DNA of 64,000 bases from Mixia osmundae IAM 14324 (GCF_000708205.1 NW_014575554.1:186001-250000), one strand, 5' to 3'; shown: positions 21,078-33,041, counted from the stretch's first letter. The notes: generated from the sequence alone by a model not told the origin. Numbers and translations: made by a program.

Positions 21078-24000
21078 CTAGACGCTCGCACCGGCCTTGC
21101 CCTTGTTCTTACGCTTGAAAAGACCAAGGACGTTGCCAAGAGTAAGTTTGCTGCCGAGAAACTTGACTTGGAAGGCATAAAAGGCGGCATAGAAGATCAT
21201 GACGTTGGTAGACACGAAGACGAGGAAAAGGCCAAAGTATCTCCAGCGTTGATCGTGGTAAGCATTGAGGGAGGCAGCAAAAGTGTCTGCGACGGTGTAC
21301 TGGCAATATGTACAGTCTTTCGTCGCATCTGGATTGGTCAAGTTGCCCATGACCGAACTGATGTAGGCGCCGGCATACGATCCACAGGTCTGACCCTGGG
21401 GAGGCGAGAATGCAAAGAATTCGGACGGCTGACAGACGACTTGCTTGTCGTGCATGAGAACCGAGATTGATCCCCTGATCCACCACTGCACCGGATTCGC
21501 CCAATATAGGAACTTCTTATAGGGCGATGGCAAGACTTCGTACTGCACGATGACGCCGTTCATGAGGGATAGAACCACTGTAGACGAATCATATGAGGAT
21601 AAACACATCGAGATAGTTTTGGAAGCGCACCCAGCATAAAAGGCAGCATATTGGCGACGAGCGTGGGGCTCATCGCCAGTGCGCAGAGCCAATGGGCGAG
21701 CGTGTAGACAAAGATGAGCAGCAGGACGTTCATGAGTAGTGAATAGCCTGCGGGCTCGCCTGTGCCAAAGGCGACGATCCAGTACCTGTATGAGATGTCA
21801 GAATAGGTCTGTGCAGTCAAGACATAACGAACCAAAGTACCCAGTAGAGGATACCGCCGGCAATGGCATACGGTAGCTCGGCAAGCATGATAGCATTGCA
21901 CAGAGGCAGCCAGCTGTAAGTGCGCGAGGGACCTTCGCGCAGCATCCAGTAAGATTTGATGATGAAGGCCTTGGGAATCGAGCTATTGAGCAACGCCGGC
22001 AAAATAAGAATGATGAGGAAGATCGTAAAGACAGATTGCTGTAGCTGTGCTACCGACAGAGGTCCCTCGCCAATCTTGATGAACGTGAGAGCATTGAACA
22101 GCGAGACGACGACGATAGCAGAGACTTTCGAGTAGCCGTACGCTGCATCTCGCCACAGAGCGATGACTGTTCGCTTTGTGAGGAGTGCAGTCTGAGTGCG
22201 TGTCGAGGTGGCATAAGGGCGCAATAAGTTTTCGGGCGTTTCGTCCGGCAGCTTGCTGCGCTCGGCCTCAATCTCTTCAATCTGACGCAGGACCTGTCGA
22301 TACTCGTCGCTTTGGACCCAGATGTCGGGCCACGCAACGCCCTTCGGACCTTTGCGGCTGACTACATCGACGGCGAATTCGGCAAGATTCTCTTCTTCGC
22401 CACATTTGCGCGAACCTTTGCCTTCGAAATAAGCCTTGATGTCCGACACTTCGCCATGGTAGCAGGTGCGGCCGCCTGGTGCAAGCAAGAGCAGACGATC
22501 GAAGTAGTTGGTAAAGAGTAGCGAACTTGGCTGATGGCAGACCACGAAAGAAGTCTGACCACTCAATGCAAGTCTCTGAATGAAGCGTCCGATTTGTAAC
22601 TGCTCGCTAGGTCAGTCGGGCCCACGCAAAGAACCTAATGACGCACTGCTCCTTCCGAGCTGAGGCCGCTTGTTGGTTCGTCCATGACTGCTCGCTCTGT
22701 ACGTCAGCACAAACTCGAGTTGGACATGGAGGAGATCGTACACTGCATGACGCGGGGCTTTGCTGCCAGCTCCACTCCAATCGTGACGCGTTTCTTCTCT
22801 TCTACCGAGAGTCCATTCTCGACTGTACCGATGATTGCGTCTTCAAGATCCTCTAGAGCCAGAAGTTTGATGACCATGTTGACATGATCGAGCTTGTCCT
22901 GCTTCGGCGTCTCCGCTGGTTGACGGAGCAAAGCTGAGAATTCTAGAGCCTCGCGCACAGTCTGCGTAGGATCATGAAGGTCCATCTGTTCGGCGAAGCC
23001 AATGTCACGCGCGAAAGAGGGTCCTAGAGGGCGACCATCAACTTTGATGTCGCCGGTGATCTGCATAGGATTGTGCCGTCCAGCTAGCGTATTGAGCAGG
23101 GTCGTTTTGCCAGCGCCAGACGCGCCCATGAGCGCAGTAGAAGTTCCAGGCTTAGCCCAGCCAGAGACCTTATTGAGTAGCTGACGGGGTCCAGCCGGCG
23201 TCTGGACCGTGTAGCAGACATCGCGGAAAGTGAAGATACTGGGCGAGGCATCGACACCTTTGACCTTGCCTGTCTCCGATTTCGACGTGCGATGGCCGGT
23301 CATGCGACCGCCTACAAAGCCCTTCTCCTCGTCGTCAGGCTTTGCTTCTGCAGCGACGGCCGCCTTTGCGCGCTTAGTGCGAGCGAAGACGGTGACTGAG
23401 CCACCACTATTGCTGTAGTCCAGGAATTGCGAAAAGACTGCGCCGGCGATGATGTATACAGCAGTGAAGGCAAGCGAGATGCCAAAATTGCGCCACAGAT
23501 TGCTGCGCGAGAAGCCATACGACGCCTCGATGTATGCTGAGCCTGCGACGAAGGGCTGGCCGGGCACTGCTCCTGCGATTGGGCAGACTTGATTCGCAAT
23601 CGTTGTACCTGCCACTTGAGGCACAAGCTGCGCAGTACAGTCGAAATCTGTACCGGCAAATTCGTTGCCCATGAGTGCTTCGAAGGTGTACGAGATTGGA
23701 TGGATGTAGGATATCCATCTGATTCCGACGGGCATCAAAGAACGAGGGATCACGTATCTGGACCTACGTATCAGCGACGTCCGATAAATAGAATGTCGCA
23801 CACTTACCCAACGGTCACGACTGCAACGTTCAAGCTGAGCACAGCAAAGCGAATTGCTGTGTCAAAGTTGGGCGACAAGGCGGCGATGGCGCGAAAGTAG
23901 GCAGTCAAATTGAGGACCGAGCTGAAGACGATCAAGAGATAGATAAAGAACTGGCTAGCTGTTCTTTGGAAACCGCACATAAAGTACGATATGAGCGAGA

Positions 24001-25952
24001 ATAATACACTGTATCGCATGATCAGCATATCCGACTGAGCAAAGCCTAGCGACATACACCAAGAATGCGTTGATGGGCAAGTCTATGACGGTGCGCGCGA
24101 TCGAGACGGCGGCCGGTGAATAGAAGCCAAATGCTTTGTGGCGCTGGATGATGGGACGACCCTGGCAGGCTTCGTAGATTTCTGACAAGTTTAGCCAGCC
24201 CAAGAACAGCAGCGAGAAGAAGAGTGCGCCGCCTCGCGTGAAGAGTGAAGCCGTTGTGTTCTGCTTGTCGACCGAATAGAACATTGCGGAGACGACGAGT
24301 GCGACGGTCACGCAGGTGAAGGTCTTTGTGTAAAAGGACTGCCGATCGCCCCACTTGATTTGTGCTTGTCTAATGATGAGTGATTTGACATTCGTTGCGA
24401 AGCTGACCGTGTAGCTGCTTTTCTTGAACTGACGCTTGGCCTTTTCGGCGCGAGCAACGCGGTTCAGCGTTTGCTTGCGATAGTCATCTTCTACGAAAGA
24501 CTGCTCGCGTGCAGCGATCAAGCGCAGATTCTCCTTGTGTTGCGCTGACTCGAGGAAAGCGCGCTCGCGTGCAATGGGTGTCTTTGGGGCTTTGCCTTCC
24601 CATCCTTCACGATATCTGACTTCCTCAAAGTCTGTGACAGATGTGAGAGCATCGGCACTGGTCTGTCTGTGTGGGAAGAAGAAGCCGAGGTCTCTGAAGT
24701 ACGCCTTTGCCTCTGTTGCAGGTCCAAAGTATATACATCGGCCTTCATCGATGAGCAAGACTTTGTCGAAGAGGTTATAGATGTCTTCCGATGCCTGGTA
24801 GAGTGTTACAATGTTGGTCGTCTGCACAGTGTCTGTCAAAACTCGCAATGACTTGATATAATCCAAAGCGGTCGCCGAATCGAGGCCTCGCGTTGACTGA
24901 TCCCAGGCTGCGACGGTCGCGCGAGCTACCAATGCCTCTGCGATGGAGGTGCGCTTGCGTTCACCTCCACTGACGCCAGGCGCTCCAGGACCGCCGACGG
25001 GGGTATTGATGGTGTGCTCGATAGCAAACATCTTGAGAATGATGTTGAGCATCGTCTCCTTGAAGTCGCCTCGCGTTTCATTCGCTGGTCGATATCTCGG
25101 GATCTTGTTCCTCAGTGCGAAGCGCAGCGTTTGGCCAACGGTGAGAGAAGGGAAATGGATGTCTGCTTCGTCTGTGAAGATGACTTCGCCTCTGAAGTTC
25201 TTATTGATGGTCTGGTGATCGACGCCGCCATAAGATACCTCGCCCTTGACGGAAACGAAATTGCCTCTTTGGTTACTGAGCGCACGAAGAAAGGTCGTGC
25301 AGCCTGCGCCAGGCTTGCCAAGCACGAGGCACATCTCGGGCTCCAGGACACCAGAGAAGCCTTGTATCAGATTGCGAACAGGCGGCGGATGCAGACCTGG
25401 GATCATCGCGGGCAGCTGGGGCACAAGTTTGGAGATGAAGTGCCAGACGTTGGGCCCGAAAGTGCCCAGGATGGCGCGGTCGACAGAATGTACGAATGTC
25501 TTTGTAGAGCCCATGCCTTGCACAGAGAGCTCCTTCCATATGACGCCGAGTGGCTTACTAAACTGAACGTCAGCCTCCTTGAGAGCTTTGATTCGCTCAT
25601 CGACAAAGCGCTGTAGATGGGTCGAGCCTGGCAACTCCTCGGCCGAAGATTGGTAAGACTTGTTGGCCTGGTCGTAGGGTGAGAGCTTCTCGTTGTCGGG
25701 CGTCTTTCCAGCATGCTCCTCATCCTGCGTTGGCGAAGGGGCCTGAGCGAGCGTGCCAGTCTCGCTATTGCTCTTCAGGCCGTCGGAGGGCGTATGCTCT
25801 AGCTTCTGAGTATCATGTGCAGTACTTGCTGCGCTGCTCACAGAGTCACGCTGGCCATTGCCCATGGTGGCAAGGGGATTGCTAGAGACGGCCTGAGCAC
25901 TTTCTGGCTCTGTGTCGCCCGCCGCTTGCCAGGTTTTTTCGACGTCTGTCAT
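21078..25952 (-). CDS. PDR-type (ABCG full-length) ABC transporter
   Basis: Plasma-membrane multidrug efflux pump of the pleiotropic drug resistance family, 1524 residues. Exons 25952-24058, 24008-23808, 23757-22742, 22687-22647 (41 nt), 22599-21833, 21785-21631 and 21577-21078. Order is NBD1-TMD1-NBD2-TMD2. NBD1 has the family's unusual Walker A GKPGAGCTT (Cys for Lys) and VSGGERKR signature; NBD2 has the canonical GASGAGKTT and the degenerate signature LSVEEKKRVTIGVELAAKP. MDEPTSGL lies on the tiny exon 4, and CHQPSSLLF on exon 5. Transmembrane segments with ANPVQWWIRG and a C-terminal extracellular loop with Cys residues follow. Several donors (GTTCGT, GTACGA) are weak but phase and alignment agree. 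Substrates are not predictable. Confidence 0.95.
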
Positions 25953-26253
25953 TGTGCTGGTCCGCAGAGCGACGAGGATCCAGACAGTGGCAACCCCTCG
26001 AACCACACTCCAGCCAAGCTCACGCTAAGTCAGCGACGCACTAATCGTCGTTAAAAGCCGAGCTGTCCGTCGATCAGTCTCGATCAGTAACGCAAATCTC
26101 GCGTAGCCCCCTGGAGACAAAAGAGTCGCGCAAAAGTGGCGGCCGCTCGTCGCTAGATCGCCCTTTGTGCGAGCCCAGCAATGCGGCTCGTAGACATCCA
26201 AACATGCTTCACATCCTCATCTTCCTCTTTCTCACAAGCACTCAGTGTATCCA
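25953..26253. promoter_or_regulatory. Divergent region, ABC transporter / SGNH-like gene
   Basis: 301 bases between the two starts. No clear regulatory motif was found. If the SGNH-like gene has an unseen first exon, it would lie here. Confidence 0.3.
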
Positions 26254-27564
26254 ATGCTATCTGCAGACTTGCAGTCATCGTCAGGGACGGCAGCGGATGG
26301 CAATGTCGACAGTCGACGAACAAACTCAATCTGGCCGTGCTGGCTACAGAGGCATTGGCCGCTTCCTTCAAGAACGATCTTTGGATGTGAATTCGTCGGA
26401 ACCTCATCGTGCAAGAGCTCGCTGCCGCGCTACGGTCGTCTCCCTCAAGAGCTGCTCGACAATGACAAGCCGGAACCAGCGAATGACCCGGACACGCGAC
26501 ACAAGTCGTCGTCGCACGCTTTCCAGGTCGGCATGTGTGCTGCTTTGATTGCACTAGTTGTAGTATTGGCGCACAGCCGCAGACTTCCGCCGCCTTGGGT
26601 CATGCATAAATGCGATCCATTCGGGGAGCCTGGCTACGTCTACTACGATGAAGCTCGCCCGGCGCAGACGCAATGGCGGCCACTCTTGCGGACTTGCGAT
26701 CCCGCACCTGATTGGCTTGGGATGCTGTCCCGCACGCAAGAAATGACGGAGGGACTCGAGTTTTTACGCGGCAAGACAGCATTGGTTATCGGCGATTCGA
26801 CAGATCGGCAGATGATAGAGGACCTCGCCAATATCACTCAGTCTCGTCGGCCGAAGATCGTGTCTTACTACGAGGCGAACGTGCTCGCCTCGGACGATGC
26901 GCAGATGAAGGATGTTCGGTCACACGGCGCTCCACGTTTGCTTTACTACGAACAGCTCGACTTTCGTATCATCTCTGTCTTTCACTACGGTCTCTTATCA
27001 GACTTGCGGGCATCGCCATCAACAGCACCAGATGTGCATAAGCCGATCGCTTTGCAAGATAGATTGACTGAGCTATTTCGACCTTTAGTCGAAATATATA
27101 CCGATGAGCTCGACTTTGTGCGCTTTCAGTCGGGATTGTGGGACGTTGATGCGCTCACCGTCCTGTCGGACGATCTAGCGCACGCACATCAGCAAAGCTC
27201 AGGCACGCAGTCGGTATACTTGGAAGAAGATCTACCCCTGTTTGCGAGGTACACATTGCGCTATGCCCAAGCGCTCCGCCAAATTCAAGAAACATTTCCG
27301 CACGCAGTTGTGTGGGCTCGCACAATGCATCGACCTGGGCAAGGCCCACACAAGGAGCACTTCGGCGACCTGCCGGTCAAGAGACTGTCGCAAGGCGCCA
27401 AAGAAGGCGCGCGCGAGGCACACGTCAGAATGTTTGATTTTGGCAACCTCTTCGAAGGCTGGCAGGATCATGCTGATTGGATCCATCCCAATCGTTATCC
27501 TGGCACTGCCCTCATGGCTCAAGCACTGATTCACGAGATGTACTTGGAATTCGATCACGTTTGA
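26254..27564 (+). CDS. SGNH / PC-esterase-like type II membrane protein
   Basis: Predicted 436 residues in one exon. A single hydrophobic segment (GMCAALIALVVVLAH, about residues 94-108) suggests a Golgi or ER type II anchor with a luminal domain. Block I of the SGNH fold is TALVIGDSTDRQM, and the catalytic Asp-His pair is in HADWIHPNRYPG near the C-terminus, as in PC-esterase and Cas1-like sugar acyl-transfer or esterase enzymes. A role in acylating or deacylating glycans is inference. The first 90 residues are poorly conserved-looking and the true start may differ; the first in-frame ATG was taken. The stop lies only 17 bases from that of the convergent gene. Confidence 0.65.
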   Translation: MLSADLQSSSGTAADGNVDSRRTNSIWPCWLQRHWPLPSRTIFGCEFVGTSSCKSSLPRYGRLPQELLDNDKPEPANDPDTRHKSSSHAFQVGMCAALIALVVVLAHSRRLPPPWVMHKCDPFGEPGYVYYDEARPAQTQWRPLLRTCDPAPDWLGMLSRTQEMTEGLEFLRGKTALVIGDSTDRQMIEDLANITQSRRPKIVSYYEANVLASDDAQMKDVRSHGAPRLLYYEQLDFRIISVFHYGLLSDLRASPSTAPDVHKPIALQDRLTELFRPLVEIYTDELDFVRFQSGLWDVDALTVLSDDLAHAHQQSSGTQSVYLEEDLPLFARYTLRYAQALRQIQETFPHAVVWARTMHRPGQGPHKEHFGDLPVKRLSQGAKEGAREAHVRMFDFGNLFEGWQDHADWIHPNRYPGTALMAQALIHEMYLEFDHV

Positions 27565-27581
27565 TGGACAGATACGAGAGT

Positions 27582-29206
27582 TTAGCTGCCCAATCGAAGG
27601 CCATTGAGTATACCAATGACTGCTTTAGCTTCTACACGAGAGATCGAGCTGGCATCGAGTGCACGAACAGTCATATCTGCTCGACGCAGCGTCGTTTCGA
27701 CTTCTCTCGAGGCACTCGTCGGGCTGGCTCTGCATTCGTTCAAGCGATCTTTGTGCATTGCCAGGACAGTCTTGAGGATGCCGACAAGATCGCGCCCGTC
27801 TTCTTCCGTCATCGTCTGGACATCCGTTGAGCGCAAGGCGACTGCGAGCTCCTGAAGTGTCTCGCGATGGATTTCTAGCCTGAGATCGTTCGCTTCGGGC
27901 GGCGTGATCTGGCGTCGGTCACAGAGCGCTGCGTGAACGGGAAATGAGCTAAGTGGGATTTGCAACAGGAGAGAGGCATACTCTCCGTGCGCTCGGTGTG
28001 GGAACGCTCGGGTTTGGGGACGGAGAGCGACGCTTCCGGAGATCGCTCAGGTGTGGGCAAGTGGCCAAGGTTGGCATGCTGCTGAGGTCCGTCAGGCAGA
28101 TGGATCGGATCGTAAGGGGGCAGGGGAACGCGGCAAGATCGTGTCGGATGAGTGGCCGGGCAAGCATGACAACGCAAACAGCCGTTGTGCTGACGTAGGT
28201 AGAGTTGTTGCTCCACCGTCGTCGGTAGATGGACGTTGCTGTCTGTCACACCAGCTGTTTGAGTGATCTGAGGCGAATAGTGGCGTTCGGGTGATGCTGA
28301 TCCGCGAGGGACCGTTGGACTGACAGGCGTTCGCATGTAGACCTCATGTGGGTCACGCGAGCTGCAAACCATTTTAGTCTCGCAGTGCAGCCACGCAGAC
28401 TATCTTACCTCGAACGAGAGCGATAGGAGGGAGGTCCGTAGATGACTTGATGATTGCGGTGTGCGTCGCGGTGCGTCTCGCGAGCGTATGACGCGTAAGG
28501 GTGATATCGACTGTTCGGCGCTCTGTCGGATTCATGTCGGCATCGAGGCCAATCATCCTCTAGAGGGCGGGTAAGCGATATCGGATAGCCCGAGCGTAGG
28601 CTGTCAGAGCGGGCTAACGTCGAAGGATAGGTCGGTGCTCGCAAGGGCGTTTTGGCGGGTCGCATGGGTAATGGTATTGCAGGCAAGTCGACGGGTGTAT
28701 ATGCATAATCGCTCGCTCGTGAATTGTTCGGGATCTCTTCGCCTTCTTCGTGTGGCTCTTCGTGGCCCTTGACGACGGACGAGCCCCAGACGGCAATCGC
28801 GTCATCCGTCAGAGTCATCGAATCGTCCAAGTCAACTTGGCTAGGTTGGCCATCGAGCGCATGACCGTGGAGCTTGTCGTCATTTGGCTCCTCGCACTGT
28901 GGCGTGATCGTCTCGTTTCCGGCTTCAGGAGTTGGCACGCCAGGTTGATCCGACGCCGTGCCTGAATTGACAGCAACAGGCTCGGGCTCCGCAGTCTCGG
29001 ATGCGAGACAGATCTCTTCGGGTGGCCCAGCTGTTAGCGGACAGCAAGGCCTTGACTCGCCCGTCTGCTTATCACTGAGCTGCTCGGTGATGGCGTTGAT
29101 GGACTGGGCAGAGAGCGGCTTGATACTCGTTCGCTTGACCGCCTTGCCAATGTAGTACGACCTGTCGTCATCAGCCCGACGTCGAGTCCAGACAGACAAC
29201 TCACAT
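27582..29206 (-). CDS. Unrecognised protein with intron-split start codon
   Basis: Four exons (29206-29205, 29161-28409, 28361-27982, 27928-27582) give 493 residues. Exon 1 contributes only AT of the ATG; a 43-nt intron with GTGAGT donor and CAG acceptor follows and exon 2 begins with G, giving MSYYIGKAVKRTS. In the unspliced RNA the frame of exon 2 has no ATG before an upstream stop. The middle is disordered, acidic then Pro/Arg-rich. Exon 3 has CLRCHACPATHPTRSC, a Cys/His cluster that may bind metal. The C-terminal 110 residues are helical (ANDLRLEIHRETLQELAVAL). No family is recognised. All intron phases fit, which supports the model. Confidence 0.7.
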
Positions 29207-29280
29207 GTTCGCCCACTGAGTAACGTGAAGACTCAGCCAATCAATCGAGAGGAGAGTCGGCAGGGGTCAGCGCAATGATA

Positions 29281-29304
29281 GAGGCTCCCTCGACGCGGAG
29301 CCTC
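29281..29304. repeat. Perfect 8-bp inverted repeat (hairpin)
   Basis: GAGGCTCC at 29281-29288 and GGAGCCTC at 29297-29304 are exact reverse complements with an 8-base loop. It lies just upstream of the split-start gene (start 29206) and downstream of the MAPEG gene's stop. It could be a palindromic factor site or an mRNA hairpin in the 3' UTR. Confidence 0.6.
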
Positions 29305-29367
29305 CTCAACCTCGGAGGGGGGTTGCGGACAGCGTGCAAACAGTCATGCATTGAGTCGATTGACAGT

Positions 29368-29381
29368 GTCTGTCTGTCTGT
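29368..29381. repeat. (GTCT)n microsatellite
   Basis: Three and a half GTCT units just downstream of the MAPEG stop codon, presumably in its 3' UTR. Confidence 0.7.
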
Positions 29382-29390
29382 ATATACCGA

Positions 29391-30066
29391 CTAGATAGCG
29401 TTCTTGAAGACCTCGCTTGCCTTGACAAAGAGAGTGATGCAAATGCCGGCACCCGAGAAGAAGAGGACGGTGCGGATGTAAGAGAGCGGTCCGGATTCGA
29501 TGGTGACATAGGCGAAAGAGTAGAGCACCCGCGTCAGGACGTATGCGCTTGCAAGCTAAGCCCACTCTGTCGTCAGCCATCGCACTGGCGTCAAAAGGCG
29601 CGGAGTTCACCTTGTTGAGCGTCGAAGAGGGGAGCTTGGCGACGTTGCCCGCGATGATAGCAGCGGCAAAGAAGCCTAGGTTCTCAAACGTGTTGCTCTG
29701 AGCAGACTCTCTGTGCTCATGTGATCAGCCGTCGAGCTTGTCAGTCTGCCAGAGGACAGCGTACGCTCGGATAACGCGACGCTGGAGAGCAGATGGCTTG
29801 GGGATGGACTGCATCTTCTGCAAGTACGCTCTCGGTGCGACATTGTCAAACTCGCCCTGATCTCTCGCATCAGCTTGGGTCGTGTTCCGCAGTGGATGGA
29901 ACTGACCGTTCCTGACAGGTTTTGCGACATCAGGCCATAAATGTGTGTACCGATGCCAACGCCCCAAACGGCGATGGGGGCGAGGAGTGAGTAGTTCTGC
30001 TGGTCAAAGACTGCATGATGGCTCAGCAGGGCCACACTGCACGACGGGAAGCCCACTGGTCGACAT
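29391..30066 (-). CDS. MAPEG-family membrane protein
   Basis: Small membrane protein of the microsomal glutathione transferase / eicosanoid family, 156 residues. Exons 30066-30057 (10 nt), 30010-29907, 29856-29765, 29710-29611 and 29555-29391. Four spans are visible: YSLLAPIAVWGVGIGTHIYG; the family hallmark RAESAQSNTFENLGFFAAAI, which is formed across the third intron (R..A..N..EN..F); then SAYVLTRVLYSFAYV and LSYIRTVLFFSGAGICITLF. Likely in the ER or mitochondrial outer membrane. Glutathione transferase or peroxidase activity is a family expectation, not shown by the sequence. Confidence 0.85.
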
Positions 30067-30198
30067 GGTGGTGGTGAAGTGGCAAGGAGAAGTGAAGGGG
30101 GATCTCGGACGCGAGCAGTAATGAAGATCATGACGCTAAAAGTTGCAATTTTACATTCTACAGCCGAGATAATGCTAGCAGTCCGGGTATCGTTCAAA

Positions 30199-32965
30199 TT
30201 AGTCGACTTCTTCGATATCCACATCGTCCAGCAATTCCTCATCCTCGTCGATGTCCTGCAGGCACATGTCAGCATAGGTGGAATGGGGGCGTCCAGATGT
30301 GCTTACCATGCTCTGAATCGTGCTCTGATGATTGGGAAGGATCACGAGTCGATTAGCTTGATGATCGCATGTGACATTTGCAGTCTCGCCGTCCAAGATC
30401 GAGTCGTCGAGGATCATACGCGAGAGCTGGTTAAGTAGTTCGCTCTGGATGACACGGTTGAGCGGTCTCGCCCCGTAAGCATTCGAGTAGCCAGCAGTAC
30501 CGAGCCAATCTTTCGACGCTTCGTCCAGATTGAGCTGGATCGTCTTGCCACTCGCTGCCAATCGGTGCTGGATCTCGCGCAGACGATGGTCGACGAGCTT
30601 GCGAATATGCTTGCGACTGAGCTTGTTGAAGATGACGACACTGGAGATGCGGTTGATGAACTCTGCAGGGAAGTAGGCACGTATGGCAGCATCCACTGCA
30701 TCTTTGACTGCTGGCGGGAGAGGTGCGTCGCTGTCGACTTCGTTGAGAGCAGCCGAGCCAAGATTGGTCGTACAGATGATGATAGTATTCGAAAAGTCAA
30801 CGACCACGCCCTTGTTGTCGGTCAGTCTGCCATCGTCAAAGACTTGTAGCAAGAGCATCCAGAATTGGCGGCAGGCTTTCTCGATCTCGTCAATGAGCAA
30901 GACACAGTAAGGTCTCTCCTTGACCTTGTTCGTGAGCGTGCCGCCTTCTTCGTAGCCAACATAGCCTGGCGCAGAGCCAATGAGCCTCGAAATCGAATGA
31001 GGTTCCGAGTATTCAGAGCTGTCGATGCGTATCATGGCCTCCTCCGAATCGAACAGTAACTTCGCCAGACACTTTGCAGTCTGCGTCTTGCCCGAGCCAG
31101 ATGACCCCGTGAACATGAACACGGGAGGTTTCTTAGGATCTGCCAACCCACTCCTGGAAAGTCGTATAGCGTTTGCCAGAGCTTTGATGGCCTGCGGTTG
31201 TCCGACGATCTCTTTGGACATTGTGCGCTCGAGGTTGAGCAGTTTCTCCTTTTCGCCTTGCTTGAGACGGCTGACGGGTATACCCGACCAGCGGCCTACG
31301 ACTTCTGCAATATCGTCTGGCGTCACGACGTCGTCTGCCTCCCCTCGCTCTACATCTGCTGCGCGCTTGTCCTCCTCCATCTTCTCGAGCTTCTTCGTGA
31401 GTTCTGGTATCGAATAGAATCGAATGTCCGAGGCAGTCGCAAAGTCTTGATTTCGCTGGGCGGTCTCTGCCTTTGTGCGAAGATCGTCGATACGTTCCTT
31501 GAGCGCCTGAATCTCTTTGCCGCGAGCTTTGGTGGCTTCGTGTTTGGCTTTGAGAGGATGAAGCTCTTCGTCAATTCGAGCGATTGCTTCCCTGACTTCG
31601 ACCAGACGAGCAGCAGAAGCTTTCTTATCGCGATCTTGGCCCAGAGCGTGCTCTTCAATCTTGAGCTGGGTATGTTGACGCTCGAGCTGATCGATTGCTT
31701 CAGGTTGCGAATCTCTAGCGATGCGTACGCCAGCGCAAGCTTCGTCCACGCAATCGAGAGCGCTATCGGGCAATCTCCTAGCAGGCAAGTAACGATGTGC
31801 GAGCTTGGCAGCAGCGACAAGAGCAGAGTCGAGAATGCTGCACGAATGATGAAGTTCGTAGCGCTCGCGTAGGCCGCGCAAGATGGAGATGGTCTCTGGT
31901 ATGGAAGGCTCCGTCACAAGGACTTGCTGGAAGCGCCTCTCGAAAGCTGCATCCTTTTCGATGTACTTGCGATATTCGACCAGAGTGGTGGCACCTATCA
32001 TTCGGAGCGTGCCACGAGCCAGCATGGGCTTGAACAGATTGGCCGCGTCCATCGATCCGTTGCCTTGCCCTGCCATGATCAGATGTAATTCATCGACGAA
32101 TCTGCGTCACAGTCAGTCTGAGCATCACTGAACGGCCACGAGATACTTACAGAATGATAGGTGACGTCGCTTTCTCGAGCTCAGATAGGAGTGCTTTGAC
32201 GCGCTCCTCGAATTGGCCTTTGTAGCTTGCGCCGGCAGTGAGAGCGGCCAAGTCGAGCGACCAGAGACGACCGAGTAAGCCGGGCGGTACATCGCGGTTG
32301 ATGATACGCTGTGCGAGTCCCTCGACGATGGCCGTCTTGCCGACGCCTGGCTCTCCGATCAAGACAGGGTTGCTCTTTGTGCGACGGGACAGGATGCGAA
32401 TGACGCGACGGATCTGATTGTCACGTCCTATGACGGGGTCGAGCTTGCCTTGCTCAGCCAATGCAGTCATATCGATCGCATACTTCTTGAGAGCATCGAA
32501 ACCTTCTTCTGCCTGACGAGAATCGACCTTGCGGGATCCTCGAACTTCGGCAATGGCGCTTTTGAGTTGGACAGGATTGACGCTGGACTCTTTCAGGAGA
32601 GCGAGCGAGCTATCGTCGCCGAGGAGGGCAGAGATGAGATGATCCTGACTAACATAGGAATCGCCGTTCTTCTTCTGGAGATCCTGAGCTGATCGAATGA
32701 GTTTGGCAAGCGAGCTCGAGGGCGAGTAATCGTCCGGCGGTGGTTCTTGGCTCGGTAGCCTGACGAGCGCCTTCTGATAGGCCCTATTGAGCTTGACCGA
32801 GTCCCCACCTGCACGCTCGACGACAGACTTGAGCAAGCTGCCGTCCTCTGCTAGCAAGGCACTGGCGACGTGGACAGGAAAGACCTGGACATGCGAGTGA
32901 TCGCGCGCAATCTGGAAAGCATTTTGCAGCGTCTCTTGCGCTTTCTCCGTGAAGTTCTGGGTCAT
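30199..32965 (-). CDS. HSP104: Protein disaggregase Hsp104 / ClpB
   Basis: Hexameric AAA+ disaggregase of cytosol and nucleus, 888 residues. Exons 32965-32151, 32101-30307 and 30255-30199. Clp N domain ([21 protein letters not shown]), NBD1 Walker A GEPGVGKT and Walker B VDELH formed across intron 1, middle coiled-coil domain (from about residue 410), NBD2 Walker A GSSGSGKT and Walker [10 protein letters not shown], sensor region [13 protein letters not shown], arginine-finger region [10 protein letters not shown]. The C-terminus is acidic and ends IEEVD, the TPR-cochaperone signal. The last intron (51 nt) is in frame and without a stop, so it is inferred from GTAAGC/CTGCAG signals. A heat-shock-element array lies upstream. 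Confidence 0.96.
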
Positions 32966-33041
32966 GCTGTTGTGATGTTACAATGGGTTCGGTACAGCGT
33001 GAGTCTCTATATGTGCAAACTTGGAGCTCTTCGCCGGTGCA

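Noticed and set aside
21578-21606. A 29-nt intron in the last part of the ABC transporter
   Set aside because: Too short; a GTGCGC donor at 21630 gives a 53-nt intron in the same phase with a better family match.
25320-25360. Missing Lys in NBD1 Walker A of the ABC transporter
   Set aside because: Cys at this place (GKPGAGCTT) is normal for PDR-family NBD1.
26153-26554. 133-codon reverse frame between the ABC transporter and the SGNH-like gene
   Set aside because: Overlaps the start of the forward gene, no recognisable domain, no splice partners.
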